Source: Limnobacter olei (GTDB lineage: Bacteria > Pseudomonadota > Gammaproteobacteria > Burkholderiales > Burkholderiaceae_B). Taken from it: DNA of 64,000 nucleotides. How positions within the stretch are numbered: the stretch's first letter is position 1; every line of letters begins with the position of its first letter. Both the position numbers and the translations under genes were made by a program. Shown piece after piece: positions 46,796 through 56,295 of the stretch. Location: the NCBI RefSeq assembly GCF_029087225.1, contig NZ_JARFJD010000010.1:88470-152469 (forward strand), given 5' to 3'. The notes beneath the pieces were generated by a model. It was given only the letters and a program-made list of their open reading frames with translations. It did not search any database and was not told where the DNA came from.

Positions 46796-47306
46796 TCAAG
46801 CTGTAGCTGTGTTTGGTCGGTTTGCTGGCGTGTGCCTGCTGCTGTTGTTGCAGGCCTGTGCAGGTTTGCAGGAAGGTGGTTCTGATGCATTGGTGCTTGA
46901 AGACGGCACCGTATTTACCGGCTTCGAAACCGAAAAACCTGAGGTTCAAAAAGCCTTGCTGGCCCAGTTTCGTGAGTGGCGCGGCACACCTTACAAACTG
47001 GGCGGCAATTCAAAGGCGGGCATTGATTGTTCGGCTTTTGTGCAACAAACTTTGGCTACCCATTTCAATGTTGCTGCGCCGCGCAGCACCACCCAACAAG
47101 TCAATATGGGTGTAGATGTAGGCCGCGATGCCATGCAGGTAGGCGACCTTGTTTTTTTTCGAACAGGGCACACCACCCAGCATGTGGGCTTTTACTTGGG
47201 TGATGGCAAGCTTCTTCATGCATCTACCAAAGTGGGTGTCACCATCAGCCGGCTTGATGATTTGTATTGGCGTAAAACATTCTGGAAGGTACGCCGGGTG
47301 ATGTGA
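46773..47306 (+). CDS. NlpC/P60-family lipoprotein, cell-wall endopeptidase
   Basis: A 177-residue protein of the Spr/NlpC type. The GTG start keeps a basic N-terminus (KGRR) before the hydrophobic stretch and lipobox LLQAC, acylated Cys29. The peptidase domain has the catalytic Cys in AGIDCSAFVQ, the substrate-binding PRSTTQQ, and the catalytic His in HVGFYLGDGKLLHAS. It should cut stem-peptide cross-links in the periplasm from an outer-membrane anchor. A TTG at 46788 is a less likely start. Confidence 0.9.
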   Translation: MKGRRLFNQAVAVFGRFAGVCLLLLLQACAGLQEGGSDALVLEDGTVFTGFETEKPEVQKALLAQFREWRGTPYKLGGNSKAGIDCSAFVQQTLATHFNVAAPRSTTQQVNMGVDVGRDAMQVGDLVFFRTGHTTQHVGFYLGDGKLLHASTKVGVTISRLDDLYWRKTFWKVRRVM

Positions 47307-47315
47307 ATTTCAGCC

Positions 47316-47350
47316 AATAAAAAACCCGCCAAACTTCGGCGGGTTTTTTT
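47316..47350. terminator. bidirectional terminator between the NlpC/P60 and htpX genes
   Basis: AAAACCCGCC-AAACTTC-GGCGGGTTTTTTT is a strong stem with A and T runs on both sides, serving the two convergent genes. Confidence 0.9.
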
Positions 47351-47367
47351 ATCAGCACACCGCGGGT

Positions 47368-48246
47368 TTATCGCTGCTGGGCCAATGCTTCAATGCGCTG
47401 CTCAATGGGTGGGTGGCTGCTGAACAAGGCCATTACACCACCTTTGCCTGAAATACCGGATGCAGCCATGTTCGAGGGCAACTCACCCGCCTGCATACCG
47501 CCTAGTCGCTTCAAAGCGGAAATCATGGGTTGCTTGTTGCCCATTAACCAGGCTGCGCCCGAGTCGGCACGGAATTCACGCTGACGCGAGAAGTACATCA
47601 CGATGATGGAAGCCAAAATACCCAGCGTAATTTCCATCACAATCACGGTGATGAAGTAACCCATGCCTTGGCCACTGGATTCCGAATCGTCTTTGCGCAA
47701 AAACTGATCCACCATAAAGCCCACCACGCGGGCCAGGAAGAACACAAAGGTGTTGACCACGCCTTGAATCAACGTGAGCGTCACCATGTCGCCGTTGGCA
47801 ATGTGGGCCACTTCGTGCGCCAATACAGCCTCCGCTTCTTCACGGCTCATGCTTTGCAGCAAACCAGTGCTAACTGCGACCAGTGAGTTGCTTTTGCTGG
47901 GGCCGGTGGCAAATGCGTTGGGCGCGCCTTCGTAAATGGCCACCTCCGGCATGGGAATGCCGGCTTTGTCTGCAAAGCGTTGAACCGTACTGACCAGCCA
48001 CTGCTCGGTGGGGTTGCGCGGTGTTTCAATCACTTGTGCGCCGGTGCTCCACTTGGCTACTTTCTTGCTGATCAACAGGCTGATGAATGAGCCACCAAAG
48101 CCCAGTACAGCACTGAATGCCAAGAGCATGGTCAGGTTAAGCTGCCCCCCGGCCATGAACTGGTTCAAGCCCAGCACATGCACGGTAATGCCCAGTACCA
48201 CCATAATGGCGACGTTGGTGGCTAAAAATAAAACAATGCGTTTCAT
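47368..48246 (-). CDS. htpX: membrane zinc protease HtpX
   Basis: A 292-residue M48 peptidase. Two N-terminal membrane helices (4-25, 35-60) precede the active site HEVAH at 144-148, with a further zinc ligand Glu in [15 protein letters not shown]. Two more hydrophobic segments lie near 155-175 and 190-218. HtpX degrades damaged inner-membrane proteins. It overlaps the hpf-like gene by four bases. Confidence 0.96.
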   Translation of the reverse strand: MKRIVLFLATNVAIMVVLGITVHVLGLNQFMAGGQLNLTMLLAFSAVLGFGGSFISLLISKKVAKWSTGAQVIETPRNPTEQWLVSTVQRFADKAGIPMPEVAIYEGAPNAFATGPSKSNSLVAVSTGLLQSMSREEAEAVLAHEVAHIANGDMVTLTLIQGVVNTFVFFLARVVGFMVDQFLRKDDSESSGQGMGYFITVIVMEITLGILASIIVMYFSRQREFRADSGAAWLMGNKQPMISALKRLGGMQAGELPSNMAASGISGKGGVMALFSSHPPIEQRIEALAQQR

Positions 48247-48587
48247 GATGCGTGTTGTCCTTTCAACAATTGCAAGGGGGTCACCTGGTGAAGGGTGTGT
48301 TTCAGTTGGCGGCGAACAGCACGTGCTGCTGATTCAACCGCCTGGTCAATTGCGCTAAGCCAATGCGGCCCGGCGCTGTCTACGATCAAGGGCGCTTGCC
48401 CGTCGATCCGAATTTCAATCACACAGTTGCGCTGGTCGGCCTGTTTTGCCGAGTGCCTGTCCAGTTTCACGGTGATGTTTTTAATCTGGGTCGAAAGTCG
48501 ATTGATGGCCGAGCGCACGCGGCGAAGTACATACCTGCGCAGGGTTTCATCGATCTCGGGATGCCGAGCCACAATTTCAGTTTTCAT
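48243..48587 (-). CDS. HPF/RaiA-like ribosome-associated protein
   Basis: A 114-residue protein with the pattern of ribosome hibernation factors: [20 protein letters not shown], a beta strand [11 protein letters not shown], and [17 protein letters not shown]. It resembles the stand-alone HPF domain proteins of betaproteobacteria. A strong AGGAGG lies nine bases upstream. The coupling with htpX suggests a shared stress-response operon. Confidence 0.72.
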   Translation of the reverse strand: MKTEIVARHPEIDETLRRYVLRRVRSAINRLSTQIKNITVKLDRHSAKQADQRNCVIEIRIDGQAPLIVDSAGPHWLSAIDQAVESAARAVRRQLKHTLHQVTPLQLLKGQHAS

Positions 48588-48673
48588 GGTTGCGTCCTCC
48601 TTTCGGGGAAATAGACAGTTGAAGTGTACGCTGGTTCAATGTAAGAATAAATGGAACAATTGTTTAGTAAATA

Positions 48674-48688
48674 TTCGAATAAATCGAA
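48674..48688 (+). promoter_or_regulatory. candidate LysR-type binding site before the regulator gene
   Basis: TTCGA-ATAAA-TCGAA is a perfect dyad that contains T-N11-A, the LysR-family core, and ends six bases before the regulator's start codon, where binding would permit autoregulation. A second palindrome, AACAATTGTT, lies at 48655-48664. Confidence 0.5.
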
Positions 48689-48694
48689 GGGTTA

Positions 48695-49606
48695 ATGAAA
48701 CTTACCGACCTGAACTTCCACCACTTGCGCTATTTCTGGATGGTGGCCAACACTGGCAGCCTGACAGCGGCGGCCGAGCGGCTTGGGCTGCGCGCACAAA
48801 CGCTTTCAAGCCAAATTACCCAGTTGGAGCAAACTTTGGGGCGGGCATTGTTTCAGCCAGTGGGGCGGGGTTTGGGTTTGACTGAGGCCGGGCGAATTGC
48901 GCTGCGTTATGCCGACCAAATTTTTCAGCTGGGCGAGCAAATGGCTGAAAGCCTGGGCGACGAGCAACTGGATTACACACTGCGTTTGTCGGTGGGCATT
49001 GCCGATGCCTTGCCCAAAACCGTGTCGTTTCACATGATTGAACCCATTCTGGGCATGCAGCGCCCTGTGCGCCTGGTGTGCCACGAAGGCCGGTTCGAGG
49101 CCCTGTGTTCAGAGCTTGTGCAACACAGTGTAGACGTGGTGTTGGCTGAGCGCCCCGGCGGGCAGGGCACTGCACACTTGCAGGTGGCCAAGTTGCTAAG
49201 CTACCCGGTGCGAATTTTTGCAAGCCCGGCTTTGAAGGAGAAATACAAAACGAATTTCCCGCAAAGCCTGCACCATGCGCCCTTCCTGATGCCATCACGC
49301 AACAACGTGTTGCGACTGAAACTGGAACACTGGCTGGAAAGTGTGGGGGTGGAAGTCACGGTGGTAGGTGAGTTCGACGACCTTGCTTTGCTGGAAACCT
49401 TTGGCCGGGCAGGCTTGGGTTTGTTTGCCGTACCCGCCATGCTCATTGAAGACGTGGTGCGCGACCACACCGTGGTGCACATGGGCGATGCGCAGGGCGT
49501 GGTGGAAGATTTTTTTGCGTTCACGCACCCGCGCAACCTGAACCACCCCGCTTTGAAGCTGCTGTTCAGCACGGCCACCAATACAAACCCGAATCGCAGC
49601 AAATAA
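48695..49606 (+). CDS. LysR-family regulator, NhaR-like
   Basis: A 303-residue LysR-type activator. The N-terminus (LNFHHLRYFWMVANTGSLTA then SSQITQLEQTLGRALF) has the YFWMVA phrase typical of the NhaR subgroup rather than general LysR proteins. The C-terminal ligand-binding domain is complete. In E. coli NhaR controls the nhaA sodium/proton antiporter; no nhaA lies in this window and the downstream gene is an AEC transporter, so the target here may differ. Confidence 0.85.
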   Translation: MKLTDLNFHHLRYFWMVANTGSLTAAAERLGLRAQTLSSQITQLEQTLGRALFQPVGRGLGLTEAGRIALRYADQIFQLGEQMAESLGDEQLDYTLRLSVGIADALPKTVSFHMIEPILGMQRPVRLVCHEGRFEALCSELVQHSVDVVLAERPGGQGTAHLQVAKLLSYPVRIFASPALKEKYKTNFPQSLHHAPFLMPSRNNVLRLKLEHWLESVGVEVTVVGEFDDLALLETFGRAGLGLFAVPAMLIEDVVRDHTVVHMGDAQGVVEDFFAFTHPRNLNHPALKLLFSTATNTNPNRSK

Positions 49607-49657
49607 CAGCATGCAGTACACTGCGACCTTCCCTGTTCTTTCCCTTTGCGGCCTTTT

Positions 49658-50530
49658 ATGTTCTTGCGCATTGTTGCGGTAATTTTTCCAATTTTTGCTG
49701 TGGTTGCTTTGGGCTATTGGTATGGGCGGGTCAAAAAGCCCGACATGAAGTTTGCCAACCAGTTGAACATGGAAATTTTTGTTCCGGCACTTGTTTTTTC
49801 AGCCTTGGCCAGCAAGTCTTTCAATATTGAGGCGTATTGGCTACTGGCTGTTGGCGGCGTAATTGTCATTCTTGGTTCAGGCCTGCTGGCGTGGCCGCTT
49901 GCGCGTTTGCTTGGAATTGACAGCCGCGTGTTTGTACCGCCGATGATGTTCAATAATTGCGGGAACATGGGTTTGCCATTGGCGATATTGGCCTTTGGCG
50001 AGCAGGCTTTGCCCGCTGCCGTCATGCTGTTCCTGGTGGGGAACACGCTGCATTACTCCTTGGGCACCTGGATGATGAGCCCCAATGCGCGAATCTGGAC
50101 CTTGTGGAAGGAACCGGTCATTGCCGCCTCTTTGGTCGGCTTGATGATCAGCGTGCTTGGCATTCAAGTGTGGGAACCCTTGTACTTTGCAATCGACATG
50201 ACCGGTGATGTGTCCATCCCGCTGCTTCTGTTTGCACTGGGGGTGCGCCTTACGCAAGCTGATTTTTCCGACGTGAAGTTGGGGCTGATTGGCGGGGTGG
50301 TATGCCCGGTCAGTGGTTTGATCTTTGCTGCTTTGTGTGTGTGGCTTTTGCCCTTAAGTCCTGAGCATGCGGACATGCTGATTGTGTTTGGTGCATTGCC
50401 CCCGGCAGTTCTGGGTTTTGTGTTTGCAGAAAAATACGGTTTGCAACCTCATCGCGTTGCGTCATTGGTGATGGTCGGGAACCTGATGAGTCTGGTTTTT
50501 GTGTCGATGGCGCTCGCTTTTGTTTTGTAG
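49658..50530 (+). CDS. AEC-family transporter
   Basis: A 290-residue membrane protein with about nine hydrophobic segments, starting at ATG 49658. Conserved AEC features include NMEIFVPALVFSALAS near the N-terminus, the MMFNNCGNMGLPLAILAFGE core with the paired Asn-Gly positions, and AEKYGLQPHRVASLVMVGNL near the end. Family members carry auxin or carboxylates such as malate; the substrate here is unknown. It lies 51 bases downstream of the LysR gene and may be its target. Confidence 0.88.
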   Translation: MFLRIVAVIFPIFAVVALGYWYGRVKKPDMKFANQLNMEIFVPALVFSALASKSFNIEAYWLLAVGGVIVILGSGLLAWPLARLLGIDSRVFVPPMMFNNCGNMGLPLAILAFGEQALPAAVMLFLVGNTLHYSLGTWMMSPNARIWTLWKEPVIAASLVGLMISVLGIQVWEPLYFAIDMTGDVSIPLLLFALGVRLTQADFSDVKLGLIGGVVCPVSGLIFAALCVWLLPLSPEHADMLIVFGALPPAVLGFVFAEKYGLQPHRVASLVMVGNLMSLVFVSMALAFVL

Positions 50531-52420
50531 GTAATTTGTTCGGTGACCGGGCATGCTGACCCACACCCTTTCTGTTTTTGGCAGGCGCAGGGTGGCCGTG
50601 GCCAGCAAGTCGGGGTATTGCGCAAGGTCGATGATCAGCCGCTCCTTGCGTGGGTCGTTGTAAACATGGCCCAGTGTGGGCCCAGTGCGCATACCCAAGG
50701 CTGTGAATTCAGGCGTTTTCATCCACAAGCCCAGCGGTAGCAATTCCATGGCATTGTAAATTTCCCCAATTTTCTCAACTGGCAAAGTGCCCACGTGCAC
50801 TTGCAGGTAAGGCCCAATGGGCGACCGCATTACTGTTTTAATGGCTCGCAGTTCGGTGCTTAATTGCAATGGAGGCAGTGCGCTGCCCAAGGCAATGTGA
50901 ATGGTGTTGTCGTGCAGCTTGACTGCAGCCTCTTCAATTTTGATGAAGCTGCTGAGTTTCAACCCGGCGTAATCAATCAGCGGCAGCATGGACAGGCCAA
51001 ACATGCGCACTTCGGTGGGTGTGAATTCCAGGTGCTGTTTGTCGTTTGAAATAAGCAATGGGCCGCTGAGTTTGGCGGGCAACCAGAACAGTGGAATACC
51101 AAAAATTTCAGGTTTCACTTGCAGGGAAAGCTGTAAGTGAGGCTCGCCAATGGTGGTGTTTACTTGTCGAATTGGGCTGCCCTCGAAGTTGAACAATGCT
51201 TTGTTCATCAGGGTATTCATGGCAGTTTCGCTCAAGGAAATTTCACCCACATGTACAGTTTGTTTGGCAGTCGGCAGTTGGCCAAGGTCGGTGGATTGAG
51301 TACTGGCCAACAGTTTTTCAACACGCAGTTCAATCCCCTCGCGTGACAACAGCGTGGCATGGTGCACCGCCAGGGTTACTGCTTCCTGCCCAGTGTTCAT
51401 TCCTTCAAGTTGGGCAATCGCAGCCTCGCCAGTGTTGAGCAAGGCCGTTTCAGCAGGGTTGAGTAGCCCTTCTTGGGCGCTGATCCACAGGGCACCGTCG
51501 GTGCGAAGCTGCACGGTGCTGGTGCTGATTACGCTGTTCAAGTCGTGTAGCGCGATGGGCAAGCTGCCATTGCTGATACCTGTGACCAAGGTGGGCTGGC
51601 CAGCCAGCACCATGCCCGCGGCTCGCAATTCGCCGCCGTGGGTGTACACAAAATTGGCGGGGCAATTGGCTTCACAAAAGAAACCGGGCGCCTGGCTGGC
51701 TTTGCCCAACAACACGGTGACTTCGCCTTGCCCCAGTTGCACGGCATTCAGTTCGAATGAAAGTTTGGGGTCGGGCAGCACTTGGTCCAGGCGCAGCACC
51801 ATGGCCTGGCCTTGTAATGCTACGGCTTTGGACTTCATGTCGATCAGCGACTGCAACTGAATGTTGGTGGCCAGCAATGTTTTGTAAAGCGGTACGCCCG
51901 CCACCTTCAAGGTACGCGGGGTTAAAGTAATTTCCCGCGGATTGGCCACGGAGGGGGTGCCTTCCATGGTGAATGGAATCCACAACCCCAGCTTTTTGAT
52001 GTCCCCGGTAATCACTATCCCATCGGTTTGCGTGGTCACCTGCTTGATACGCAAAGGAGCTTCGCTGGCCTGAAGTTCCGCTTGCACGAGTGCCTGCAAA
52101 ACGTTGTCGGCAATTCGAAGTTGCGCATGTTCCACATTCACGGCGTAGGCCGCCGGGTTTTCGAGGGAAACAGGCAGGTTGGGTTGCATGGCGGCAAGCG
52201 TGCCGTGCAGGCTTTGAATATTGAATTGAATATTGTTGGCCAAAGCCAGTCGACTGTTGCGCACTTGCACCAAAGCCAGCTTGCCGGTCTGCCAAGAGTT
52301 AGGCAGTGCCGTGCGCCAGTCTTGAACTTTCTCCAGGTTATCAGCCCACGCACGGGGGGCCGTGTACACGCTGAATGCAGCTAATGCGAGGATTGCCAAC
52401 AGGCGTGCTTGACGCTTCAT
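50462..52420 (-). CDS. large exported protein of unknown function
   Basis: A 652-residue protein with a signal peptide (cleavage near RAWA/DNL). I do not recognise the family. It reads as a series of long beta-rich segments with AsmA/DUF2993-like flavour: LALVQVRNSRLALANN, DNVLQALVQAELQASEAPLR, SLSETAMNTLMNKALFNFEG, LHLQL-type strands, and FGLSMLPLIDYAGLKLSSFI. One cysteine pair (FFCEANCPANF) may form a disulfide. The basic tail (ERHRHKNQTHQ) overlaps the convergent AEC gene by 69 bases. A periplasmic lipid- or envelope-related role is only a guess. Confidence 0.75.
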   Translation of the reverse strand: MKRQARLLAILALAAFSVYTAPRAWADNLEKVQDWRTALPNSWQTGKLALVQVRNSRLALANNIQFNIQSLHGTLAAMQPNLPVSLENPAAYAVNVEHAQLRIADNVLQALVQAELQASEAPLRIKQVTTQTDGIVITGDIKKLGLWIPFTMEGTPSVANPREITLTPRTLKVAGVPLYKTLLATNIQLQSLIDMKSKAVALQGQAMVLRLDQVLPDPKLSFELNAVQLGQGEVTVLLGKASQAPGFFCEANCPANFVYTHGGELRAAGMVLAGQPTLVTGISNGSLPIALHDLNSVISTSTVQLRTDGALWISAQEGLLNPAETALLNTGEAAIAQLEGMNTGQEAVTLAVHHATLLSREGIELRVEKLLASTQSTDLGQLPTAKQTVHVGEISLSETAMNTLMNKALFNFEGSPIRQVNTTIGEPHLQLSLQVKPEIFGIPLFWLPAKLSGPLLISNDKQHLEFTPTEVRMFGLSMLPLIDYAGLKLSSFIKIEEAAVKLHDNTIHIALGSALPPLQLSTELRAIKTVMRSPIGPYLQVHVGTLPVEKIGEIYNAMELLPLGLWMKTPEFTALGMRTGPTLGHVYNDPRKERLIIDLAQYPDLLATATLRLPKTERVWVSMPGHRTNYLQNKSERHRHKNQTHQVPDHHQ

Positions 52421-52499
52421 CACAGTCGGTCAGAGTGAATTTGGGGTGAAGTGTAGCTGGATGTGACTGTTTTTACTGGAATTGTAGTTCTAGGTGTTG

Positions 52500-53108
52500 T
52501 TATCTGGGTGTATAGCCCCACACCTCGTTCAGACGGTTTTCGCGGCCGCAGGTGGTTTTGTAATACCGGTAGCGCAAGGGGTTTTTGCGGTAAAAGTCTT
52601 GGTGATAATCTTCTGCCACGTAGAAGGTCTGGGCGGCCTCAACAGTGGTGTAAATGCTTTTGAACTTGCCTGTGCCCAGCAATTGCTCCTTGCTTTGCTT
52701 GGCCTCGCGGTGTTGTTGTTCGTTCAGGTAAAAAATAGCCGATCGGTATTGTTCGCCAACATCGCAAAACTGTCGGTTTTCAACGGTGGGGTCAATATTG
52801 GTCCAAAAGGCTTTCAACAGGGTGCTGTAGCTGATTTGCCGGGGGTCGTATTGCACCCGCACCACTTCAACATGGCCGGTGTTGCCTTGGCTCACCTGCT
52901 CGTAGGTGGGGGCGGAGGTTCGCCCGCCGGTGTAGCCCGATTCAACCGATTTCACGCCACTGATTTTCTCGAATGCTTCTTCCATGCACCAAAAGCATCC
53001 GCCCGCGAATATGGCCTGTTCCAGTTGTTGGGCCTGTGCAAGGGGCAAAAAGCCGGATAGCCCCATCAACAAAGTTGCAGTGTTACGCGACCAAACTACC
53101 CAAGCCAT
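52500..53108 (-). CDS. msrA: peptide methionine sulfoxide reductase MsrA, exported form
   Basis: A 202-residue MsrA with a signal peptide (cleavage near AQA/QQL), so it acts in the periplasm instead of the cytoplasm. The active-site GCFWC is at 37-41 with catalytic Cys38; resolving cysteines are likely those in QFCDVGEQYRS and TTCGRENRL. It reduces the S-epimer of methionine sulfoxide in exported proteins. The start is preceded by GGAG. Confidence 0.93.
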   Translation of the reverse strand: MAWVVWSRNTATLLMGLSGFLPLAQAQQLEQAIFAGGCFWCMEEAFEKISGVKSVESGYTGGRTSAPTYEQVSQGNTGHVEVVRVQYDPRQISYSTLLKAFWTNIDPTVENRQFCDVGEQYRSAIFYLNEQQHREAKQSKEQLLGTGKFKSIYTTVEAAQTFYVAEDYHQDFYRKNPLRYRYYKTTCGRENRLNEVWGYTPR

Positions 53109-53224
53109 GCAATTACTCCTTGTGCAACATTGAAACTGATTGTGGTGTTAACCACGGTTTTGCTTTCAATCAGACCGGCTTTTTGAAATAATGTTCACCC
53201 CTTGCCAGAAATATCAGTGAAATC

Positions 53225-55207
53225 ATGAGTTTGTTGCCACACGAGTTGGAATTGCTAGCCCCCGCACGCGACGTGGAGATTGGTCGCCAGGCGATTCTGC
53301 ACGGCGCAGACGCGGTATACCTGGGCGGGCCAGTGTTTGGTGCACGTGCCAATGCAGCCAATTCGGTGGCTGATATTGCAAAGCTGGTGGAGTTTGCCCA
53401 CCGCTACCATGCGCGAATTTTCACGACCATCAATACTATTTTGCACGATGCCGAGCTTGAAGAAGCCCGCAAGCTGGTGTGGCAGTTGTATGACGCTGGT
53501 GTGGATGCACTGATTATTCAGGACATGGGTTTGCTTGAAATGGACTTGCCACCCATTCAATTGCATGCGAGCACACAGTGCGACATTCGCACCGTTGAAA
53601 AAGCAAAGTTTTTGGCAGATAGCGGTTTTTCCCAACTGGTGCTGGCACGTGAATTGACTGTTGAGGAAATCGCGGCGGTGCATGCGGCAGTGGGCGATTC
53701 TGCGACCATGGAATACTTTATTCACGGTGCGCTGTGTGTGGCCTTTTCGGGGCAGTGTTACATCAGCCATGCTGAAACGGGCCGCAGTGCCAACCGGGGC
53801 GATTGTTCCCAAGCCTGTCGCTTGCCTTACACGCTGACGGATCAAAGCGGCGCGGTGGTGGCGTTTGACAAACATTTGTTGTCGATGAAAGACAACAACC
53901 AAAGTGGCAACCTGGAGCATTTGATTGATGCGGGTGTGCGGTCCTTCAAAATTGAAGGCCGCTACAAAGACATGGCTTATGTGAAAAACATCACGGCCCA
54001 CTACCGTATTTTGTTGGATGAAATTATGGAGCAGCGCGGCGAGTTTACCCGTGCATCCAGTGGCACAACCCGCCACTATTTCAGGCCCGACCCTGACCGC
54101 AACTTTCACCGCGGTTCTACAGATTACTTTGCCAGTGGTCGAAAAATCGACATTGGTGCGTTTGATTCACCCAAGTTTATTGGCCAACCCATCGGTCATG
54201 TGGTGGCAGTGGGCGACAAAAGCATCGACATACAAACCAGCGATGAGCTCAACAACGGCGATGGCCTGAACTTCATGCGCAAGCGGGAAGTGGTGGGTTT
54301 GCACGTGAACCGTGCCGAGAAATTGCACGGCAGTGCTGATGGTCAAGCGGTGTATCGCGTATTTCCAAAAGACCCAATCAACAGCTACGGTGGCTTGAAA
54401 GCTGGTTTGCCCATGCACCGCAACCGTGACCACGCTTGGGACATGGCGCTAACCAAGGAAAGTGCGGAACGCCGAATTGGGCTCTGGCTCACTTTGACTG
54501 AGTGGATGGAAGGCGATGTGTTGAAGGGCTTGCAATTGAGCCTGACCGACGAAGATGGAATAGCTGCGACTTCACAGCTTGATCTGAACCTCGAGTTGGC
54601 CAAGCAGGCCGACACGGCGATTGAAAGCATTAAAACCCACTTGGGCAAGTTAGGCGGCACGGATTATTCCGCGTTGGGCCTCAATGTGCATTTAAGCCAG
54701 CCCTGGTTTGTTCCTGCCAGCATGTTGAATGCCATGCGCCGAGAGGCCATCGAGGTCTTGAATGCCGCGCGAGTTGCTGCCTGGCAACGGCCTGCGCGCA
54801 AAGCGCCGGTGCTGCCTTATGTGGAGTACCCCGAAAAGTCGCTCAGCTTCCTGGCCAATGTTTACAACGACAAAGCGCGTGAATTTTACAAAAAACACGG
54901 TGTGCAGATGATTGCGGCTGCTTACGAGGCGCATGAGGAAGCTGGTGAGGTTCCTGTCATGATCACCAAGCATTGTCTCCGATTTTCATTCAATTTGTGC
55001 CCAAAACAGGCCAAAGGTGTAAAAGGTGTTCAGGGCCAGGTTAAGGCTGAGCCCATGGTTTTGGTCAATGGTGACCAAAAGTACACCCTGAAATTCGATT
55101 GCAAACCCTGTGAAATGCACATCATGGGTAAAATGCGCAAAGATATTTTCAACAGCCCGCCCCCATCGGTGGTGCCAATTACTTTCATGAAGCGCAAGCC
55201 AGCGTAG
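53225..55207 (+). CDS. rlhA: U32-family 23S rRNA C2501 hydroxylase RlhA
   Basis: A 660-residue protein close in length to E. coli RlhA (YdcP). The N-terminal U32 barrel starts ELLAPARDVEIGRQAILHGA, and the cysteine-rich stretch HGALCVAFSGQCYIS / NRGDCSQACRLPY is the U32 signature that binds an iron-sulfur cluster. The C-terminal half matches the DUF3656 region and ends with further cysteines in FDCKPCEMH. In E. coli RlhA makes 5-hydroxycytidine in 23S rRNA using prephenate. It stands alone between msrA and the pst operon. Confidence 0.88.
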   Translation: MSLLPHELELLAPARDVEIGRQAILHGADAVYLGGPVFGARANAANSVADIAKLVEFAHRYHARIFTTINTILHDAELEEARKLVWQLYDAGVDALIIQDMGLLEMDLPPIQLHASTQCDIRTVEKAKFLADSGFSQLVLARELTVEEIAAVHAAVGDSATMEYFIHGALCVAFSGQCYISHAETGRSANRGDCSQACRLPYTLTDQSGAVVAFDKHLLSMKDNNQSGNLEHLIDAGVRSFKIEGRYKDMAYVKNITAHYRILLDEIMEQRGEFTRASSGTTRHYFRPDPDRNFHRGSTDYFASGRKIDIGAFDSPKFIGQPIGHVVAVGDKSIDIQTSDELNNGDGLNFMRKREVVGLHVNRAEKLHGSADGQAVYRVFPKDPINSYGGLKAGLPMHRNRDHAWDMALTKESAERRIGLWLTLTEWMEGDVLKGLQLSLTDEDGIAATSQLDLNLELAKQADTAIESIKTHLGKLGGTDYSALGLNVHLSQPWFVPASMLNAMRREAIEVLNAARVAAWQRPARKAPVLPYVEYPEKSLSFLANVYNDKAREFYKKHGVQMIAAAYEAHEEAGEVPVMITKHCLRFSFNLCPKQAKGVKGVQGQVKAEPMVLVNGDQKYTLKFDCKPCEMHIMGKMRKDIFNSPPPSVVPITFMKRKPA

Positions 55208-55252
55208 GCGTTTCGCCACGTTTCCGTGCCGTGATATTCGATTTCACGGGTA

Positions 55253-55280
55253 CGTCAAATTTTTGTCATTTTTTTGTCAT
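55253..55280 (+). promoter_or_regulatory. Pho box upstream of pstC
   Basis: GTCA recurs at 55254, 55265 and 55276, an exact 11-base period; the last two units read TTGTCAT-TTTT-TTGTCAT. This is the PhoB direct-repeat arrangement, with three half-sites rather than two, about 60 bases before the pstC start. Confidence 0.85.
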
Positions 55281-55341
55281 AATTCTTGGATACCCTTGCT
55301 GGTCTGCGTGAAACTTTCTGCTGGATTAACTACATAACCTT

Positions 55342-56292
55342 ATGTCTGATACTTCGACGATCAAGGCCCCGACCAAACGAGGCGACGCCATATTCGGCGT
55401 GTTAACCAGCGGAGCGTCCATTTTCACCTTGCTGATGCTAGGCGGCATCATTGCATCGCTGATTGTGGCGTCTTGGCCCACCATCACCGCTTTTGGATTC
55501 GATTTTCTATTTACCGCCAATTGGGATCCTCCTATTGACGAGTACGGTGCCTTGGTGCCCATCTATGGCACGCTGGTTACTTCTTTCATTGCTTTGATCA
55601 TCGCGGTACCGATTAGCTTCGGTATTGCGCTATTTCTCACCGAGCTTTCTCCGCCTTGGTTGCGCCGCCCGCTGGGCACGGCCATTGAATTGCTGGCTGC
55701 GGTGCCTTCGATTGTTTACGGCATGTGGGGCCTGTTGGTGTTCGCACCCATTTTTGCCAAATATGTGCAGGGTCCTATGAATGCGACCATTGGTCAGGTA
55801 CCGGTCATTGGCGCCTTGTTTTCTGGTCCGCCCATCGGTATCGGCTTGCTAACCGCAGGCGTTGTGTTGGCCATCATGATCATTCCCTACATTGCTGCGG
55901 TGATGCGCGATGTGTTTGAAGTAACCCCGGTGATGCTGAAAGAAGCAGGCTATGGCATGGGTTGTACAACGTGGGAAGTGGTGTGGAAAATTGTGCTACC
56001 CCACACCAAAGTGGGTGTAATTGGCGGCATTATGCTGGGCCTTGGCCGTGCCTTGGGTGAAACCATGGCGGTCACCTTCGTGATCGGCAACACCAATTAC
56101 CTGAATGACATTTCCCTGTTCTCGCCTGGCAACAGTATTACGTCTGCACTGGCAAACGAATTTGCTGAAGCAAGCCCTGGCTTGCACACTTCGGCCCTAA
56201 TGGAATTGGGCCTGATACTGTTCGTGATTACCTTCTTTGTATTAGTGGCTTCCAAGCTGTTGTTGGCCAAATTGTCGAGCAACGGGAGATAA
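55342..56292 (+). CDS. pstC: phosphate ABC transporter permease PstC
   Basis: A 316-residue inner-membrane permease with six hydrophobic segments after a short cytoplasmic N-terminus. [37 protein letters not shown] and [20 protein letters not shown] (the EAA coupling loop) are typical PstC motifs. First gene of the pst run; pstA starts three bases after its stop. Confidence 0.95.
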   Translation: MSDTSTIKAPTKRGDAIFGVLTSGASIFTLLMLGGIIASLIVASWPTITAFGFDFLFTANWDPPIDEYGALVPIYGTLVTSFIALIIAVPISFGIALFLTELSPPWLRRPLGTAIELLAAVPSIVYGMWGLLVFAPIFAKYVQGPMNATIGQVPVIGALFSGPPIGIGLLTAGVVLAIMIIPYIAAVMRDVFEVTPVMLKEAGYGMGCTTWEVVWKIVLPHTKVGVIGGIMLGLGRALGETMAVTFVIGNTNYLNDISLFSPGNSITSALANEFAEASPGLHTSALMELGLILFVITFFVLVASKLLLAKLSSNGR

Positions 56293-56295
56293 GCC

